Shown one piece after another: positions 1 to 11,673 of a stretch of 64,000 nucleotides of DNA. The position numbers and the translations under genes are program-made. The stretch covers positions 16,725,001 to 16,789,000 of the forward strand of contig NC_057841.1 of assembly GCF_910594005.1 (NCBI RefSeq), read 5' to 3'. The notes below the pieces were generated by a model. It ran no database searches and was not told where the DNA came from. It saw nothing but the letters and a program-made list of their open reading frames with translations. This DNA comes from Cervus elaphus (Eukaryota > Chordata > Mammalia > Artiodactyla > Cervidae). Within the stretch, counting starts at the first letter, position 1; each line of letters begins with the position of its first letter.

Positions 1-11
1 CAGTTTTTTGG

Positions 12-76
12 AGTGGGTATAGTCCATGGGGTTGCAAAGAGTCGGACATGACTGAGCAACTTTCACTTTCACTTTA
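12..76 (+). repeat. BovA-type SINE 3' end, cut by window edge
   Basis: The last part of a ruminant BovA/Bov-tA SINE. It has the GGGGTTGCAAAGAGTCGG core followed by the GACTGAGCAAC end and a CACTTT-repeat tail. The 5' part lies outside the window or was lost. Confidence 0.8.
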
Positions 77-102
77 CAGAGGTTTCCAGGTACCCTCATC
101 CC

Positions 103-345
103 CAGTGTGTATGGCCTCCCTCACTGTCAAGATTCCGCCTCAGGGTGGTACACTTGCTATTAATAAAATCAATGAACCTGGACTGACATATCAATTGCCT
201 AGAGTCTGTAGTTTGTATTAAGGCTCACTGTTGGTGCTGTACGTTCTAGGAGTTTTGGCAAATGCATAGGTAATATGTATCCATTTTTATAATTATTATA
301 GGATCATACAGAGTAGTTTCACTATCCTAAATATAATATACAGAT
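103..345 (-). repeat. Old L1 3' UTR fragment (L1M class), antisense
   Basis: The stretch follows the antisense of a common mammalian L1M 3' UTR: a GGTGGTACACTTG block, then a TTAAGGCTCACTGTTGGTG block, then GGCAAATGCATAGG and an ATCATACAGAGTAGTTTCACT block. It is strongly diverged, so it predates ruminants. The subfamily is not assigned. Confidence 0.65.
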
Positions 346-2849
346 GGTCTCCAACTTAAAATTTCTTAACTTACGATTTTCTAACTTTACAATAGCGTGA
401 AGGCAATTCAGTATGACTGGTACTTTGAATCGTGATCCTTTGATCTTTTCTTGGGCTGGTGATATGTGGTATGATACTCTTTTGTGACACTGGAAAACGA
501 GCCACAGTTCCCAGTCATGAGAGTTAATAACTAGTATACTTATGTCCACTGTGTACCCAGACTACTTTTCTGATTTTCACTTTCAAGGCAGTATTCAATA
601 AGTTACATGAGATATTCAACACTATATTATAAAGTAGTCTGTGCATTAGATGATGCTGACCAACTATAGGCTAGTGGAAGTGTTCTGAGCACATTCAAGG
701 TTGGCTGTGTTAAGTCTATGATGTTTGATAGGATAGGTATATTAAAGACTTTTCGACTTAACGTGGTTTATCAGGATATAACCTAATACACTTGAGGAAG
801 ATCTGTACTTCTAAAGCAGAATGAAATTTTTTTTTAAATTTACTAAAATTTGGAGCACACATCTATGAGTGATTTTAAAGTCTAACACACTCCTAGCAAT
901 TTCCAAGAAACTTTCTGTGGAAACACGTTTTCCAGTAGTCTGTAATCATCCACAGTCTGCTTTGTATCCCGCATAGAAATATTTAAGTGTGTTGATGATA
1001 TTCATTTTCACTTGCAATCTGGTTTAACTGGCAACTGGCAAAACCAGTTAAAATTAAGAAGATAGATATTTTGAGCTAAACTACAAACAATTCTGCTGGA
1101 AATAGAACGTGATAACTCAATTGCTATCATTCAAGCCTTGGTCTCTGAGAGCTGAATAATAGAGAATTAAAGAGGCTATAACTTTTCTGGAGACAACAAA
1201 ACAAAACTGTACATTGGTTCTCCGTGAGCATTTGAAATGTCCCCCAGACATCACACAGATGCATGAAGAAAGTTAGTGCTAAAACAAACAGGATTGTCAG
1301 TCATCTCAACCCTTCATATGTTATGCAGGAATTTCTCCCTAAACTCTACTGGAACCTATGAGAATATCTTCATTAAAGTGCACATTTAATTTATCACTGT
1401 ATGCATTTCACACAAGTGCACTAGATCATTAATCTGAACCTTTAGCAGCTAATAGAAAGATTCGGTGTGTCAGTCAAGCAGAGTGTGTCTTTAAATTTAA
1501 CTATGATTCAGACTTTGGAATCTCTTTAAACTAACCAAAAAAAGGTAAGCCATCTTAGAGAGAAAGAGGAGGAGGAACTTCTGTCCATCCCATCACAACT
1601 GGCTTGGTTTCTCTACTAATTAAGCTCCTTGAACAATTGTGCTCTCATGACTCACTCCCCTGGTCTCTCCATAGAAAGGTGGCCCCCCTAGTGGTCATAA
1701 ATCTATTTTAAAAGAAAAGTAATTAGGTATCACTGCTTCTCAAAAAATGAGAAGTAGAGGGCACACACACACAAAATGAGGAGTGTATCCTCAAGACACA
1801 AAGCTTATTTTTCAGGCAGGGTTTTTTTTGTTGTTGTTGTTATGGTGGCCGTTCCTTCTCTCCATACTTTTATCTATTTTTAGTCCCATAGAAAAGGACC
1901 ATTACTGTCAATTTTAGTATCTACCTGACAGATTACATTTTTAGTATCTATCAGACAGACTACATAAGTGTACCCTAAAGCAAAATTGTGTCCCAAGACT
2001 GTAATAAGAGATAAAAAAAAAAAAAAAACCCTGCCATAGAGAAAAGAGTAGCAGATCAGTCTTTGAGGTAGAATAATCCAGAAGATTTTCAGTTGCTTGC
2101 ATACTGTCAGTGAGTTTCAAGGAGAACCATCTCTCCACTGCAGGAGGAGACACAGAGAAGGGATCTTGGGAAAAACTCCTGTGAGACATACTTCTCCCAT
2201 TCATTCACTATGAGGAATCATGTCATGGCAGGTTTCAATCAAAACATAAGTGTGAGGAAGTATTGTTGATGGATATTGTGTCAATAGGCAGAATGTCTCT
2301 AACAACTGAACTCCTGGAAGTTCTTACCATATTTTATGCAGTAAAAGCACCTGTATCCATTTCATCTCATGTATTTAATCCCAATAATATTTAACCCAGT
2401 AAAACTCAATATGCAATTAACTGGGTAGAATTATAATTAATTGCAGCGAGTCAATAAATTGGTTCAAATGTATGCTAAGTGAAAAGCCCTTTTCCAATCT
2501 GAGCTACATGAAACTTTTAGAATTTCTATCTATCCACTTTTAAATGATGTCTGACAGGCCAGACCAGCTCCAGTCCTTATTAAGTCGGTCCACCTGCCTA
2601 GAATGAGCCCTGTCTTCTCCCTCTTAGTTTTACTCAAGGTTTACTGAAAACCTCTTCTTGAAATTCTTTAACCTCAGGAAGCTACTTCTTTCTTATTCCT
2701 TGGAATATATATAGCTTTGTTTTTGTCACTTAACTATTAACTGCCTGACAAAAATTCTTAGTTCCTCAGCTAAATTGTGCTTTCTTGAAGATGAGGACCT
2801 GTGATTCGTATTTTTCTACACTTGTTCAAAAGTCTTATTCATTAAATAT
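346..2849. other. AT-rich single-copy stretch
   Basis: No gene or assignable repeat was seen. It holds a short CA run near 1762-1775, a T8-(GTT)n run near 1822-1841, an imperfect 27-base tandem duplication at 1913-1965 and a poly(A) run near 2012-2028. Open frames are short and show no protein features. Confidence 0.5.
1913..1965. repeat. Imperfect 2-copy tandem repeat, period 27
   Basis: Copy 1 is 1913-1938 and copy 2 is 1940-1965. Both begin TTTAGTATCTA and end ACAT, with three mismatches over 26 bases. It looks like a local duplication, not part of a known family. Confidence 0.7.
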
Positions 2850-3272
2850 ATGCTGTTGTTGTTGTTTAACCACACATGCTTTGCCACCCCATGAACTGTA
2901 GCACACCAGGCTTCCCTGTCCTTCATTGTCTCCCTGAATTTGCTCAAACTCATGTGCATTGAGTCGGTGATGCCATCCAACCATCTCATCCTCTGTTGCC
3001 CTCTTCTCCTCTTGCCCTCAATCTTTCTTAGCATCAGGGTTTTTTCCAATGAGTCAGCTCATCACGTGGCCAAAGTATTGAAGCTTCAGTTTCAGCATCA
3101 GTCCTTCCAGTGAATATTCAGGGTTGATTTCCTTTAGGATTGACTGATTTGGTCTCCTTGCAGTCTAAGGGACACTCAAGAGTCTTCTCCAGCACCACAG
3201 TTCAAAGGCATCAATTCTTTGGTGCTCAGCCATTTTTATGGTCCAACTCTTACATCCATACACGACTAATAT
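2850..3272 (-). mobile_element. BovB LINE, 3' end fragment
   Basis: Antisense copy of the last ~420 bases of BovB. Recognisable blocks are CCATCCAACCATCTCATCC, GGTGTCTTTTCCAATGAG-like sequence and the AGTCTTCTCCAGCACCACAG block. The tail side carries GTTGTTGTTGTTTA (2853-2866), the short simple tail typical of BovB. The element is 5'-truncated and carries many substitutions. Confidence 0.9.
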
Positions 3273-4725
3273 GCTGTACATGTCAATATTAATTATATGA
3301 AGAAAAGCAAATAAACTGTCAAAGAACATAGCTGTTAAATCCCTACCTGATACATAGTCCTGAGTATGAAGGAAGATATAAAAATATGTGCATAGGACAA
3401 GTTCTCTACCAAGTGGTTTTATTTTATAGTTAGGGAAATAAGAGCCAGACTGGTGAAAGATCTCCAATAGCATATATAAGGATAAAATGAATGGTGCCAA
3501 AAGCCTGCATTAACAGTGTCTGGTGTAAAGGTTGAGTGGAAACATCAAGTAAAAACAAATCTGGACTTAGATAAAGGAAGAAATGGTTTTATTTTTTTAA
3601 AAAAAAGCTATTGCAATAGGAGGAGGAAGGTCATTGGAGTAGGGTTGTGTGTGTGTGTGTGTGTGTGTGTAGGGGGACTATTCCAATATGGTGAAGGGAC
3701 CAGTTCAAGTCCAGGCAGGACTTAGAAGGAAGAGCATCCCACTGTAAAATCTGCAAGTGTCTTGAAGGTCAGGCAGCAGCTTTCCTTTTATGGAGAAAAG
3801 GAGAGAAATGGAGTGGTGGAGGGGCGAAAGATGAGTTGGTGTTGAGATCTGATTTAGTGGGAGGATTTTTTTCCTCAAAGTCAGCGGATTCTCAGGAGAG
3901 GTTGTTAACGAGGGAGGCTATTCCTCGTTCCATGCTCCAGGGTGGGCAACGTTCCGGGGCCTGGGGGAGGAGATCAGCTGGATGAGATCAAGTATGGAAA
4001 CCTGGACACTTAGCCTAACTGACTTCATTTCATACTATCACAGAATCATGCATTTTCTTTATCTGTAAAATAAGAGCATTAGAGGAGGTGATGGCAGGGG
4101 TTCCTTTAAGCTCACTCTATTTATGCAAAATAAATACCCGGGGCACCACCTGACTAGAACAAAATGCCTCCTAGCTGTTCGCACTAAGTAATTACTTTTA
4201 TATAATGCATTCAGTCCGGGGGCTCAAGGCTCTCCGAGTTTTTCTTCTACCTAATCGTTAGAAAATCTCCACAAGACAGGTATTATTCTCACCACTCTTT
4301 AAGAGACAAAATAAAGTCTTAGAGAAATGATGCTGGTTGTTTACGAAAGGGCAAGGAAGAGAAAAGCAGGCAGAGCCAGGAATAACTCTGACGCATTGGA
4401 TAGTTTCATTTGCTGTACTCTACAAGGTTCTCAAGAAAGGTTTGTCTGTCAATATCACTTTTCTGGGTTTAGAGAAAAAGATGTCACGGAAACATGGAGA
4501 GAAGGTCTGAATCTTCCTGCTGGAGAAACCAAGAGCTGCCTGCTAGCTGAACTTGTGGCGATTTGTACAAGTTAGATACCAATGATGCTCTTTTAAAAAA
4601 CGATATTAAGTCGTAACCCAGTGAAGTAAAGAGTCACCACATTTCTTGGGGAAAGAATACATGTTTCTACTACCCTCCTTGAGAGGTCTGGATTGTATAT
4701 ACGCCTCTGGGCCCAAGACACTCAC
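3273..4725. other. Single-copy stretch with (TG)n
   Basis: No gene recognised. It contains the TG microsatellite at 3646-3670 and a small hairpin, AACGAGG / CCTCGTT, around 3908-3930 in a slightly GC-richer patch. An 82-codon open frame starting at 4327 has no recognisable domain and I do not call it. Confidence 0.5.
3646..3670. repeat. (TG)n microsatellite
   Basis: Uninterrupted TG dinucleotides, about 12.5 units, followed by AGGGGG. Confidence 0.98.
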
Positions 4726-4919
4726 TATGAGGGCAGGAGTTAAGAATCTGCCTTGCAACACAGACGACATGGGTTTGAACCCTGGTCAGGGAACTAGGAT
4801 CCCACGCGCCACGGGGCAACTAAGTCCATGCAGCTGCTGAGCCCACGTGCCACAGTGAAAGACCCCTCAAGCTACAACTAAGACCCAACACAGCCCAAAG
4901 TAAATTTTTTTTTTTTTTC
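4726..4919 (+). repeat. tRNA-derived SINE (CHR type)
   Basis: It begins with a tRNA-like promoter half (GGAGTTAAGAATCTGCC, then GGGTTTGAACCCTGG as the B-box-like segment). A CAACTAAG and TGAGCCCACGTGCCACA body follows, ending in AAGACCCAACACAG and a T/A-rich tail. It is shorter than the full CHR unit. The tRNA-like part is SINE sequence, not a tRNA gene. Confidence 0.8.
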
Positions 4920-5828
4920 AGTGTCATGAATTTAATCAGAATCACCCTGGTTCATTCACACCATGAACTTATGTTTTATTCCATTCAGTAATCCTTTGCT
5001 AAAGAGTTGGAGTAACAAAATGAGGGGTCCTTTTACTCTTCCAAAGCAGGATTCAGAAGGCTTCACTGAAGATACTGGCAGGGCGAACCCATTTGGAAAT
5101 GCTCACTGTAGGATCCTAAAATTTATTTTTTGTCCCACATTTATGTGCTTCTCATAAATGCCATAAATCCCTATTCCAGATTTGATGGTTATTTGTGAAT
5201 ATGTCCAGAGGAATTCACACTTGAGAGAATGACACACTTCAACATGCTCCAGAAAGTCTAAAGAGCATCCCAAGAGACTTTATGGAAACCAGCAGCATCT
5301 TCTTGTGCCTATGTGGGTTTCCAGAAGCCAAGGTCAAGGTCAAGGTCAAGATCACCTAGCTCTTCCCTACACCTCTGTCCTACACACACTGGGTCCACAT
5401 GTACTCAACCCACAGTTGGAGCTGAGTGTCACTGGCAGCCTTGTTTCTGTGGGCAGAACAGGGCTTCAGGACGATGCAGCCCTCGTGCTTGCCAGCACTG
5501 ACGCTTCTCTCCGGGCCTGAGGACAAAGCAGAATATTAATTCTCATCACTCACACAGGCAGTGTAACAGCCTAGAGGTCTAAACTTGCAGGCCCTCTAAG
5601 CAGCCTGTAAGTATTGGCTTTCCATTGGGGTGTGGAGGATGGAGGGAGTGGGGAATAGAAATTTTGAGCTTTAAAGAAATAGTCAAATCAAAGAAAATAA
5701 TTCATGACTCTTTTCCAGGATAAATATGCTCACTACACTTGGGGTCATAAATTTAATAATCTCATGTGTTGGCTCTTACAAATAGCTATGTATTGTGTGA
5801 CATTGTCTTCTAGGTTTTCAATTTCATT
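4920..5828. other. Single-copy stretch with half-site array
   Basis: No gene recognised. The notable content is the tandem AGGTCA array at 5328-5354. Two overlapping open frames of 62-71 codons run through that array and have no supporting feature. Confidence 0.5.
5328..5354 (+). promoter_or_regulatory. Tandem nuclear-receptor-like half-sites (AGGTCA x3 + AGATCA)
   Basis: Three exact AGGTCA hexamers (5331-5336, 5337-5342, 5343-5348) sit head to tail with no spacer, followed by AGATCA (5349-5354). The overlaps create CCAAGGTCA at 5328-5336 and TCAAGGTCA at 5334-5342 and 5340-5348. TCAAGGTCA is the established extended half-site bound by monomeric SF-1/LRH-1 and ERR-type receptors. Binding or function here is inference; it may simply be a short hexamer microsatellite. 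Confidence 0.35.
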
Positions 5829-6041
5829 TTATTTATTTATTTTTGACTGTGCTGGGTCTTCTCATTGAGGTGGCTTCCTTTGTTATGGAGCACAGGCTCT
5901 AAGGTGTGAGGGTTTCAGTAGTTGCAGCACACATGCTTAGTTGTTCCAAGGCATGTGGCATCTTCTTGCACCAGGTATAGAACCTGTGTCCCTAGCATTG
6001 ACCAGCAGATTCTTAACCACCGGACCACCAGGAACTCCTAG
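5829..6041 (-). repeat. tRNA-derived SINE (CHR type), antisense
   Basis: Reading the minus strand gives a tRNA-like head (AGGAGTTCCTGGTGGTCCGG, complement of 6022-6041), a body of repeated CAACTA/GAGCC-like units, then a poly(A) tail seen here as the TTTATTTATTTATTTTT run near 5833. This is a long-form copy with most of the body retained. Confidence 0.8.
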
Positions 6042-6084
6042 GTTTCCATTTTAAATTGAAAAGCTGACTCTCATTTTAACTGGG

Positions 6085-6188
6085 AGCTGAATAAATTGCT
6101 AAAGCAATAAGTGGCAGAGCGATTAAGCAGTTCCAGGTCCATCTGACTACACAGCCCACTCTTAACGCTGTCTCCAGCTCTGCTCTTA
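6085..6188 (-). repeat. MIR SINE fragment, antisense
   Basis: The block AATAAGTGGCAGAGCGATTA followed by CCATCTGACTACACAGCCCA matches the antisense core of MIR (tissue-wide mammalian tRNA-SINE). It is old and diverged. Confidence 0.6.
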
Positions 6189-6243
6189 GAGGGCTGGCCA
6201 GGGTAGGAAGGCATTGACCATTCTAGGGTATCTTGTGTGAGTG

Positions 6244-6425
6244 GAAAGACGGGGAGCTTGACTGTGAGAATGAAATGGTTTTGAATGCCGATTCTGCAAT
6301 ATCCTCCATGGGTAAACTTTAGGCAAGTTTTTCAATACCTCTTAATGTCAGTTTTCCATCCTCTAAAATATAAGAAACTGTGTTGTATACAAAAGCTCTT
6401 AGTAGAAAGCCCCAAGTGTGTCAGT
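6244..6425 (+). repeat. MIR SINE fragment, sense
   Basis: The order of blocks follows MIR: a TGGTTTTGAATGCCGATTCT region, then GGGTAAACTTTAGGCAAGTT, then TCAGTTTTCCATCCTCTAAA. It is heavily substituted. Confidence 0.55.
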
Positions 6426-8150
6426 GGGCTCACAGCGACTGTTAAGTATTAGATGTCTTTTTTTCCTTCCTGGAGTATAGGGAGAAAAAACAAAACACAA
6501 AACAAAAACCGGTTGTTTTCTTAACCAGGAGTTGAGAAAAAAGCAAGTAAAATTGCCAGCATCTCAGAGGAGAATAGTGTAACCAAATATGAAGCTAGCA
6601 CCATTGATTGGGAAATGAAGAAAATAAATTCAACAATCCGAGAAAGACACTGATGTTAAAGGATGCTGGAAGGAAGCAAAATTTGTGAGTAAACATTTAA
6701 AAACAACGTAGAAATGGAAAAAAGGACAAACTGATAAATGCTCTGATGAAGTAGAGGCCAGTCCTTCAGTATGGAATCTTGCTCATCAAAGACAAATCAA
6801 ATTAAACCATTCAGTTCTAGTCACAGGAATATCCTCTCTTCTCAATAAAAATAACACCAGAAATACTGCTTCTCTCTGAGAAAAAAAATGCACAGGCTAA
6901 CCTTAAATCAAACCACATCCTGTATTCCAGTGGAAATATTAATATTTGCCTGGCAAATCTGACTTCACATTCTGTGATCAATGTGCCCATTGTTCTTCAA
7001 GAACAAACAACTTTGGAATTTTTTTTTTAATGTGCAAAAAAGGAACCATTTGAAAAATAATTCCTTAAATAGCATGTGTAGCTGCTAATGGGCTATGACA
7101 AGCTATTTTTCCAGCCTTCCATTTTCAATCCATATTTCTGAATAGCTTTGTGAGATTTTGCATTAGTTTCACAGATTTCCCCAAATGATTATGCTGCGGC
7201 AATAGAATAAGAAGCATCTGCGGCAGACTGATTGTATCACGGTGTTTACCGAGAATGAAGGACTGTCACAGGCGGGCTGATGGGAGAAATAAGCAGGAAG
7301 ATTACTATTATTAAACAACCAACTGCTTAAAGACCCACACAGAATATTACTGGGAAATAGAGAACAAGTTGGTTTTGTTGCTTAAGCCAAATATTTTGGA
7401 ATTCATCCACATAAAGCTCTCACTTTTTCTCACCATGGTGCTTGATTTTGTGATAAGTTTGCATACATTATTCTTCCCTGAGGTACATTTAGTTTAATTA
7501 AATTTTACCATTAAAAAGTATTAAAGCCTGCTTCTCACAGTCCACAGGAAGCCTAGCGTGGAAACACCCTGCCTGCGGAGCGCTTTCCCGAAAGAGCTTA
7601 GACTGCTCTATGCAGGCAGGTTTGGAGACCAGACAGACATCTGAGCAGGACAGAGGAAAGGGCTGCACACAGTCCTCTCCCCAAGCCCACTTCTCCCGGG
7701 CAGGATCACGTGGTAAAATGGCTCAAGGTTACGGCACTGGTGTTCTACTTTGGAGTCAACCAGCTGACCTCAGCCCTTTCATATTCTGTATTATAATAAT
7801 TACAATTATTTATTGTCCTTACTGTTCTAGAGTGAAGAGTTCACATTCCAAAAAGCAGAAATGGAGGGGTCTTAAGGCACTTTGTAGGCATCTGAGCCTG
7901 AACAAGTCCAGGAGCCGGTCATTTCCTTGTTCTCTCATCCAGCGCTGACTGAGAACCTACTGTGTGCTGAGTACCAGGCTGGGGTCTGCGCAGAAGAGGT
8001 TGCAATCTCATAATAAACATGCCCTGCCTTCATTCCTGAGCCACATGGATGGTTGCTCTTGAAGGAAGGAGAGCTGGAAGCCCTGTGTGTCATTTTTGAA
8101 AGAGATGAAATGGGAAATCATGAGATGTTATGAGAGGGGAACCATCCTGA
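6426..8150. other. AT-rich single-copy stretch
   Basis: No gene recognised. Around 7948-7985 there is a CTGAGAACCTACTGTGTGCTG motif-like block resembling an old L2/LINE-type repeat seen elsewhere in the window. An open frame at 7610-7948 has no protein features. Confidence 0.45.
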
Positions 8151-8151
8151 T

Positions 8152-8267
8152 TATATATATTATATAATTACTATATATTTTATATATTTTTATATATTAT
8201 ATAGATATTTTTATATATTATATATATAATTATAAAATATATATATAATTTATATATTATATAAATA
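8152..8267. repeat. AT-rich low-complexity (TATA)n tract
   Basis: Over 100 bases composed almost only of A and T, with alternating TA runs interrupted by TTTTATA. It lies directly upstream of the 5' end of the next BovB fragment. Confidence 0.95.
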
Positions 8268-8275
8268 CTGAAGGA

Positions 8276-8632
8276 CTGAGGGAGACTCTTGAGAGTCCCT
8301 GGGACTGCAAGGAGATCAAACCAGTCCATTCTAAAGGAAATCAACGCTAAATAATCATTGGAAGGACTGATGCTAAAACTGAAGCTCCAATACTTTGACC
8401 ACCTGATTCAAAGAACTAACTCATTGGAAAAGACCCTGATGCTGGGAAAGACTGAAGACAGGAGGAGAAGGGGATGCCAGAGGATGAGATGGTTGGATGG
8501 CATCACCAACTTGATGGACATGAGTTTGAGCAAATTCTGGGATATAGTGAAGGACAGGGAAGTCTGGTGTGCTGCAGTCCATGAGGTCACAAAGAGTTGG
8601 ACACAACTCGGCAACTAAAGAACAACAAAGGA
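8276..8632 (+). mobile_element. BovB LINE, 3' end fragment
   Basis: Sense copy of the BovB 3' end, from the GACTCTTGAGAGTCCC block through GAAAAGACCCTGATGCTGGG, GGATGAGATGGTTGGATGGC and a final CAACTAAAGAACAACAAAG tail. The element is 5'-truncated next to the AT-rich tract. Confidence 0.92.
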
Positions 8633-9557
8633 CGGAAGCTGTCTGAAGGGAGTTTGTAGTGTTTTTTCCCACATAGCCTTTCCTCTGACGGTTTAACCAA
8701 CTGCTCATTTGATCTGCAGTTTTCAACCATCCACATCCACAGCATTTAATAAAACAGAGCCGCACTCCGCCCTCAGAAAGCACCACACAGAGGTACTCCA
8801 GCACTAATCAGGGAGCAGAAAACACACCAGTCCCCCTGTGTCGGAAACTGAGACGTGCCTTCCGAGCCATAGCTCCTACTGGAAGGTCATTAGCAGCGCG
8901 TCCATCCACAGTGAGGTGTTTGGCCACAAGTATAATGGCCGTAGTCACTCCTAACGTTTCCAAGTGTAGCATGAATGAATGAGCCATGTTAGTGTCAGAC
9001 CACAACAAAGGATCTTTTGTGGCCATTGTATATTTTCTTCTATATTCCATACTTGGCAGCAAAGGTGTCTGTAAATTTTTGAATAACTCATGAGAGAAAG
9101 AACATAAAATACAGACATAGATATACAAGGTTCTGAAAAAAACTAAGTCATCTCCAAGAAGTTTTCCAAGTGTCCTGTATTGGTAACCTCATATACTCCC
9201 TTAAAAAAAAAAAAGCACAAGGATTTCTTCTTTAAAAATGGTTGCATGTATACCCCTAAGGACTTGCCTCTTTGCTTTGATTTTTCTTTTTTGCCATTTT
9301 TCTATGGTGCTATCAGTCTAGTAGACCCCAGTTAGCTGGTTAACTTATCAATACTACTTTACCTCCACCAGGTTTTGAAGGCAAAAACAGACACATTCGT
9401 ACTCCAGCTCAACAATCCAATGTACAGTATTAAGGTTCTTATTTCTCTAGGATTTGGTTTTCTCATTTGTAAAATGTAATTCATGGGTAGATACAGCTTG
9501 TAGAAAGAGGAGAGTCTGGATGATGGTATGATAACAAACAGTCCCACACAGTGGCTT
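8633..9557. other. Single-copy stretch
   Basis: Nothing recognised beyond A-rich runs near 9203. Antisense open frames of up to 106 codons (8808-9128) show no conserved feature and are not called. Confidence 0.5.
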
Positions 9558-9858
9558 TTTTTTTTTTTTTTTTGACTGCACTAGCTCTTCTTTGCTGCAG
9601 GAGCTTTTCTCTAGTTGTGGCAAACAGGGGCTACTCTCTAGTTGTGGTGGGTGGGCTTCTGATTGCAGTGGCTTCTCTTGTTGTGGAGCATGGGCACTAG
9701 GGTGCATGGGTTTCAGCAGTTGTAGCTCTTGGGCTGTAAAGCATAGGCTCAATAGTTGTGGCTTAGTTGCATCTGGGATCTTCTCAAAACAGGGATCGAA
9801 CTTATGTCTCCTGCATTAGCATGCAGATTCGTTACCACTGAAACACCAGGAAAGCCCT
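9558..9858 (-). repeat. tRNA-derived SINE (CHR type), long form, antisense
   Basis: A T18-like tract at the left is the poly(A) tail. The body holds repeated AGTTGTGG / TTGTGG units (antisense of the CCACAACTA repeats). The right end is the tRNA-like head with GGGATCGAACTTATGTCTCC and CACCAGGAAAGCCC. It is nearly full length. Confidence 0.88.
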
Positions 9859-10184
9859 TTACACTCAGTGGTTTTAAACAATATAGTGGTATTTCCTATT
9901 CATGCCAAGTCCCTGAGGGACCATAACGCATCTCAGGGATCTGAGTCACCTAGTTATTTTGACCCTGGCACCTCAACATGAAGTGTCCTCCTAGGATGGA
10001 GCAGAATCTCCCCTGGCACCTGAGTGTCAGCCTGAGAGAGACACACGCCAGGCCCGTTTCCAATGGCTAGAAATCAACACATGGCCACACCCAGCCAGGA
10101 GGAGGCTGGAAGGGCAATCTTCTCTGTGCTCAGGAAAAAAAAGCACAGAAACAGGTAATGATGAACATCAGTCGTATTTTTGAA
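9859..10184. other. Single-copy stretch
   Basis: No gene or repeat that I can assign. A short A-run near 10135 is the only low-complexity feature. Confidence 0.45.
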
Positions 10185-10288
10185 CCTGGACAAACTCCGG
10201 GAGGTGGTGATGGACAGGGAAGCCTAGCACGCTGCAGTTCACGGGGTTGCAGAGTCAGACACAACTTGGCAACTGAACAACAACAGTC
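10185..10288 (+). mobile_element. BovB LINE, ~100-base 3' end
   Basis: Sense BovB terminal piece beginning ACAAACTCCGGGAGGTGGTG and ending GGCAACTGAACAACAACAG. It is a very short 5'-truncated insertion. Confidence 0.85.
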
Positions 10289-10654
10289 ATATTTTTATCT
10301 GCTAGAATTGTTTTGGGGATTAGTGAGATCACAGACGGAAATGTTCTCAACATACTTCCCAAAACAGTAGAAGTTAAATAAAAATGGAAGCCATGATGAT
10401 GATGGGGGGAAGCTGACAGTGTCAGTGAGACGATAGCTCAACATACAAGATGAGTAAGTCATGAGTCAAGTCATGATTACTCTATTATACCCAGGCCCAT
10501 CACATGAAAAGTGAGTTTGTTGTCAGTTGCAATTTTAATCCCTGTTTCTACCTCTGATAAGAGAGAAGTCTCTGACCTAAGCTACTAAAAAACAACCAAA
10601 CAAACAAACAGGCTGTTTCCCTTGAATTTCTCTTACTTTTCACCCTGTCTCATA
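10289..10654. other. Single-copy stretch
   Basis: Contains a (CAAA)n-like run near 10590-10610. Nothing else was recognised. Confidence 0.4.
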
Positions 10655-10806
10655 TTATTGCTGTTGTTATTGTTGTTTAGTCACTAAGTCCTGTTTGACT
10701 CTTTTGCAATCCCGTGGACTGTAGCCCACCAGGCTCCTCTGCCCATGGGATTGTCCAGGCAAGTGTACTGGAATGGGTTGCCATTTCCTTCTCCAGGGGA
10801 TCTTCA
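10655..10806 (-). repeat. BovA-type SINE, antisense
   Basis: A (TTG)n tail at 10662-10680 leads into TTTAGTCACTAAGTCCTG, then the GTGGACTGTAGCCCACCAGG and GGGTTGCCATTTCCTTCTCC blocks. The tRNA head is absent, so this is a BovA monomer or a truncated Bov-tA. Confidence 0.85.
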
Positions 10807-11441
10807 TGGGCAATTCTTAACTTGCCAAGCTATCATCCTCTTTCCCTCTCATGAACTGATCTGTTTCCAATGCAGCAACCCTAAATACACAACTTCGTGT
10901 TGGCCTAGGTTTCAAGACTGTGTCAGCCTACTGGCTCTTATTCTCTGAATTTACTCATCAGAGCACCTCCCCTGAGATCAAATCCATTTTTCTCACATCC
11001 TTAGTAAAACTCAGACACGTTTACAAACCCATTTTCTGCCACTACACAAGCCCAACAACAATTTTTCCAAAGGAGGAATGAAATAATTTTCTAGCTTATT
11101 GAAATAATTTATAGATAATGTTCTAGCTAATTTTTAGACAGAGCTTTCTCCCTCAACACACATGTAGGGAAAGGGATAAAATTTTGTTTTTAATACCATG
11201 GATGGAGGAAAAACACTAGATTTTGTTGTATCTCTTCCTTTTTCTTACTGTTGCATTCTCCTACAAGACTTTGTAGTCCTTGCCAAGGCTCTACCTTATA
11301 TATTTATTCACTGACAGATGGGTAAGAAATACAGAAACACATTATTTATTTGGACACTTCATTAGGTCTGGTCCCAGAGTAAAAGTGTCTGCCACACCTC
11401 AGATCTATGGCTTGTGGACGTGACTCTTATCTTCTCTTCTA
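10807..11441. other. Single-copy stretch
   Basis: No assignable feature. A local near-duplication TGAAATAATTT occurs near 11080-11110. Confidence 0.4.
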
Positions 11442-11673
11442 AGAGTTGTGTGTGTTTGTGCTAAGTTGCTTCAGTTGTATCCAACTCTTGTGACCCTGTG
11501 GACTATAACCCACCAGACTCCTATGCCCATGGAATTCTCCAAGCAGGAATACTGGAGTGGGTTGCCATGCCCTCCTCCAGGGGATCTTCCCAACCCAGGG
11601 ATCAAACCCGCATCTGTTACATCTCCTGCTTGGCAGGCGAGTTCTGTACCTCTAGTGCCACCTAAGTGAATGG
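11442..11673 (-). repeat. Bov-tA SINE, antisense
   Basis: Complete order on the minus strand: tRNA-like head (right side, TGCCACCTAAGTG), the B-box-like GGGATCAAACCCGCATCTG (antisense), the BovA body and a TG-rich tail at 11446-11458. Confidence 0.92.

Noticed and set aside
3900..3990. Possible CpG island or promoter in a GC-richer patch
   Set aside because: Too short and with few CpG; no initiation or transcript evidence.
4726..4919. tRNA gene, from the B-box-like GGGTTTGAACCCTGG
   Set aside because: The sequence continues as a CHR-type SINE with an A/T-rich tail and cannot fold as a complete tRNA. The same applies to all other SINE heads.
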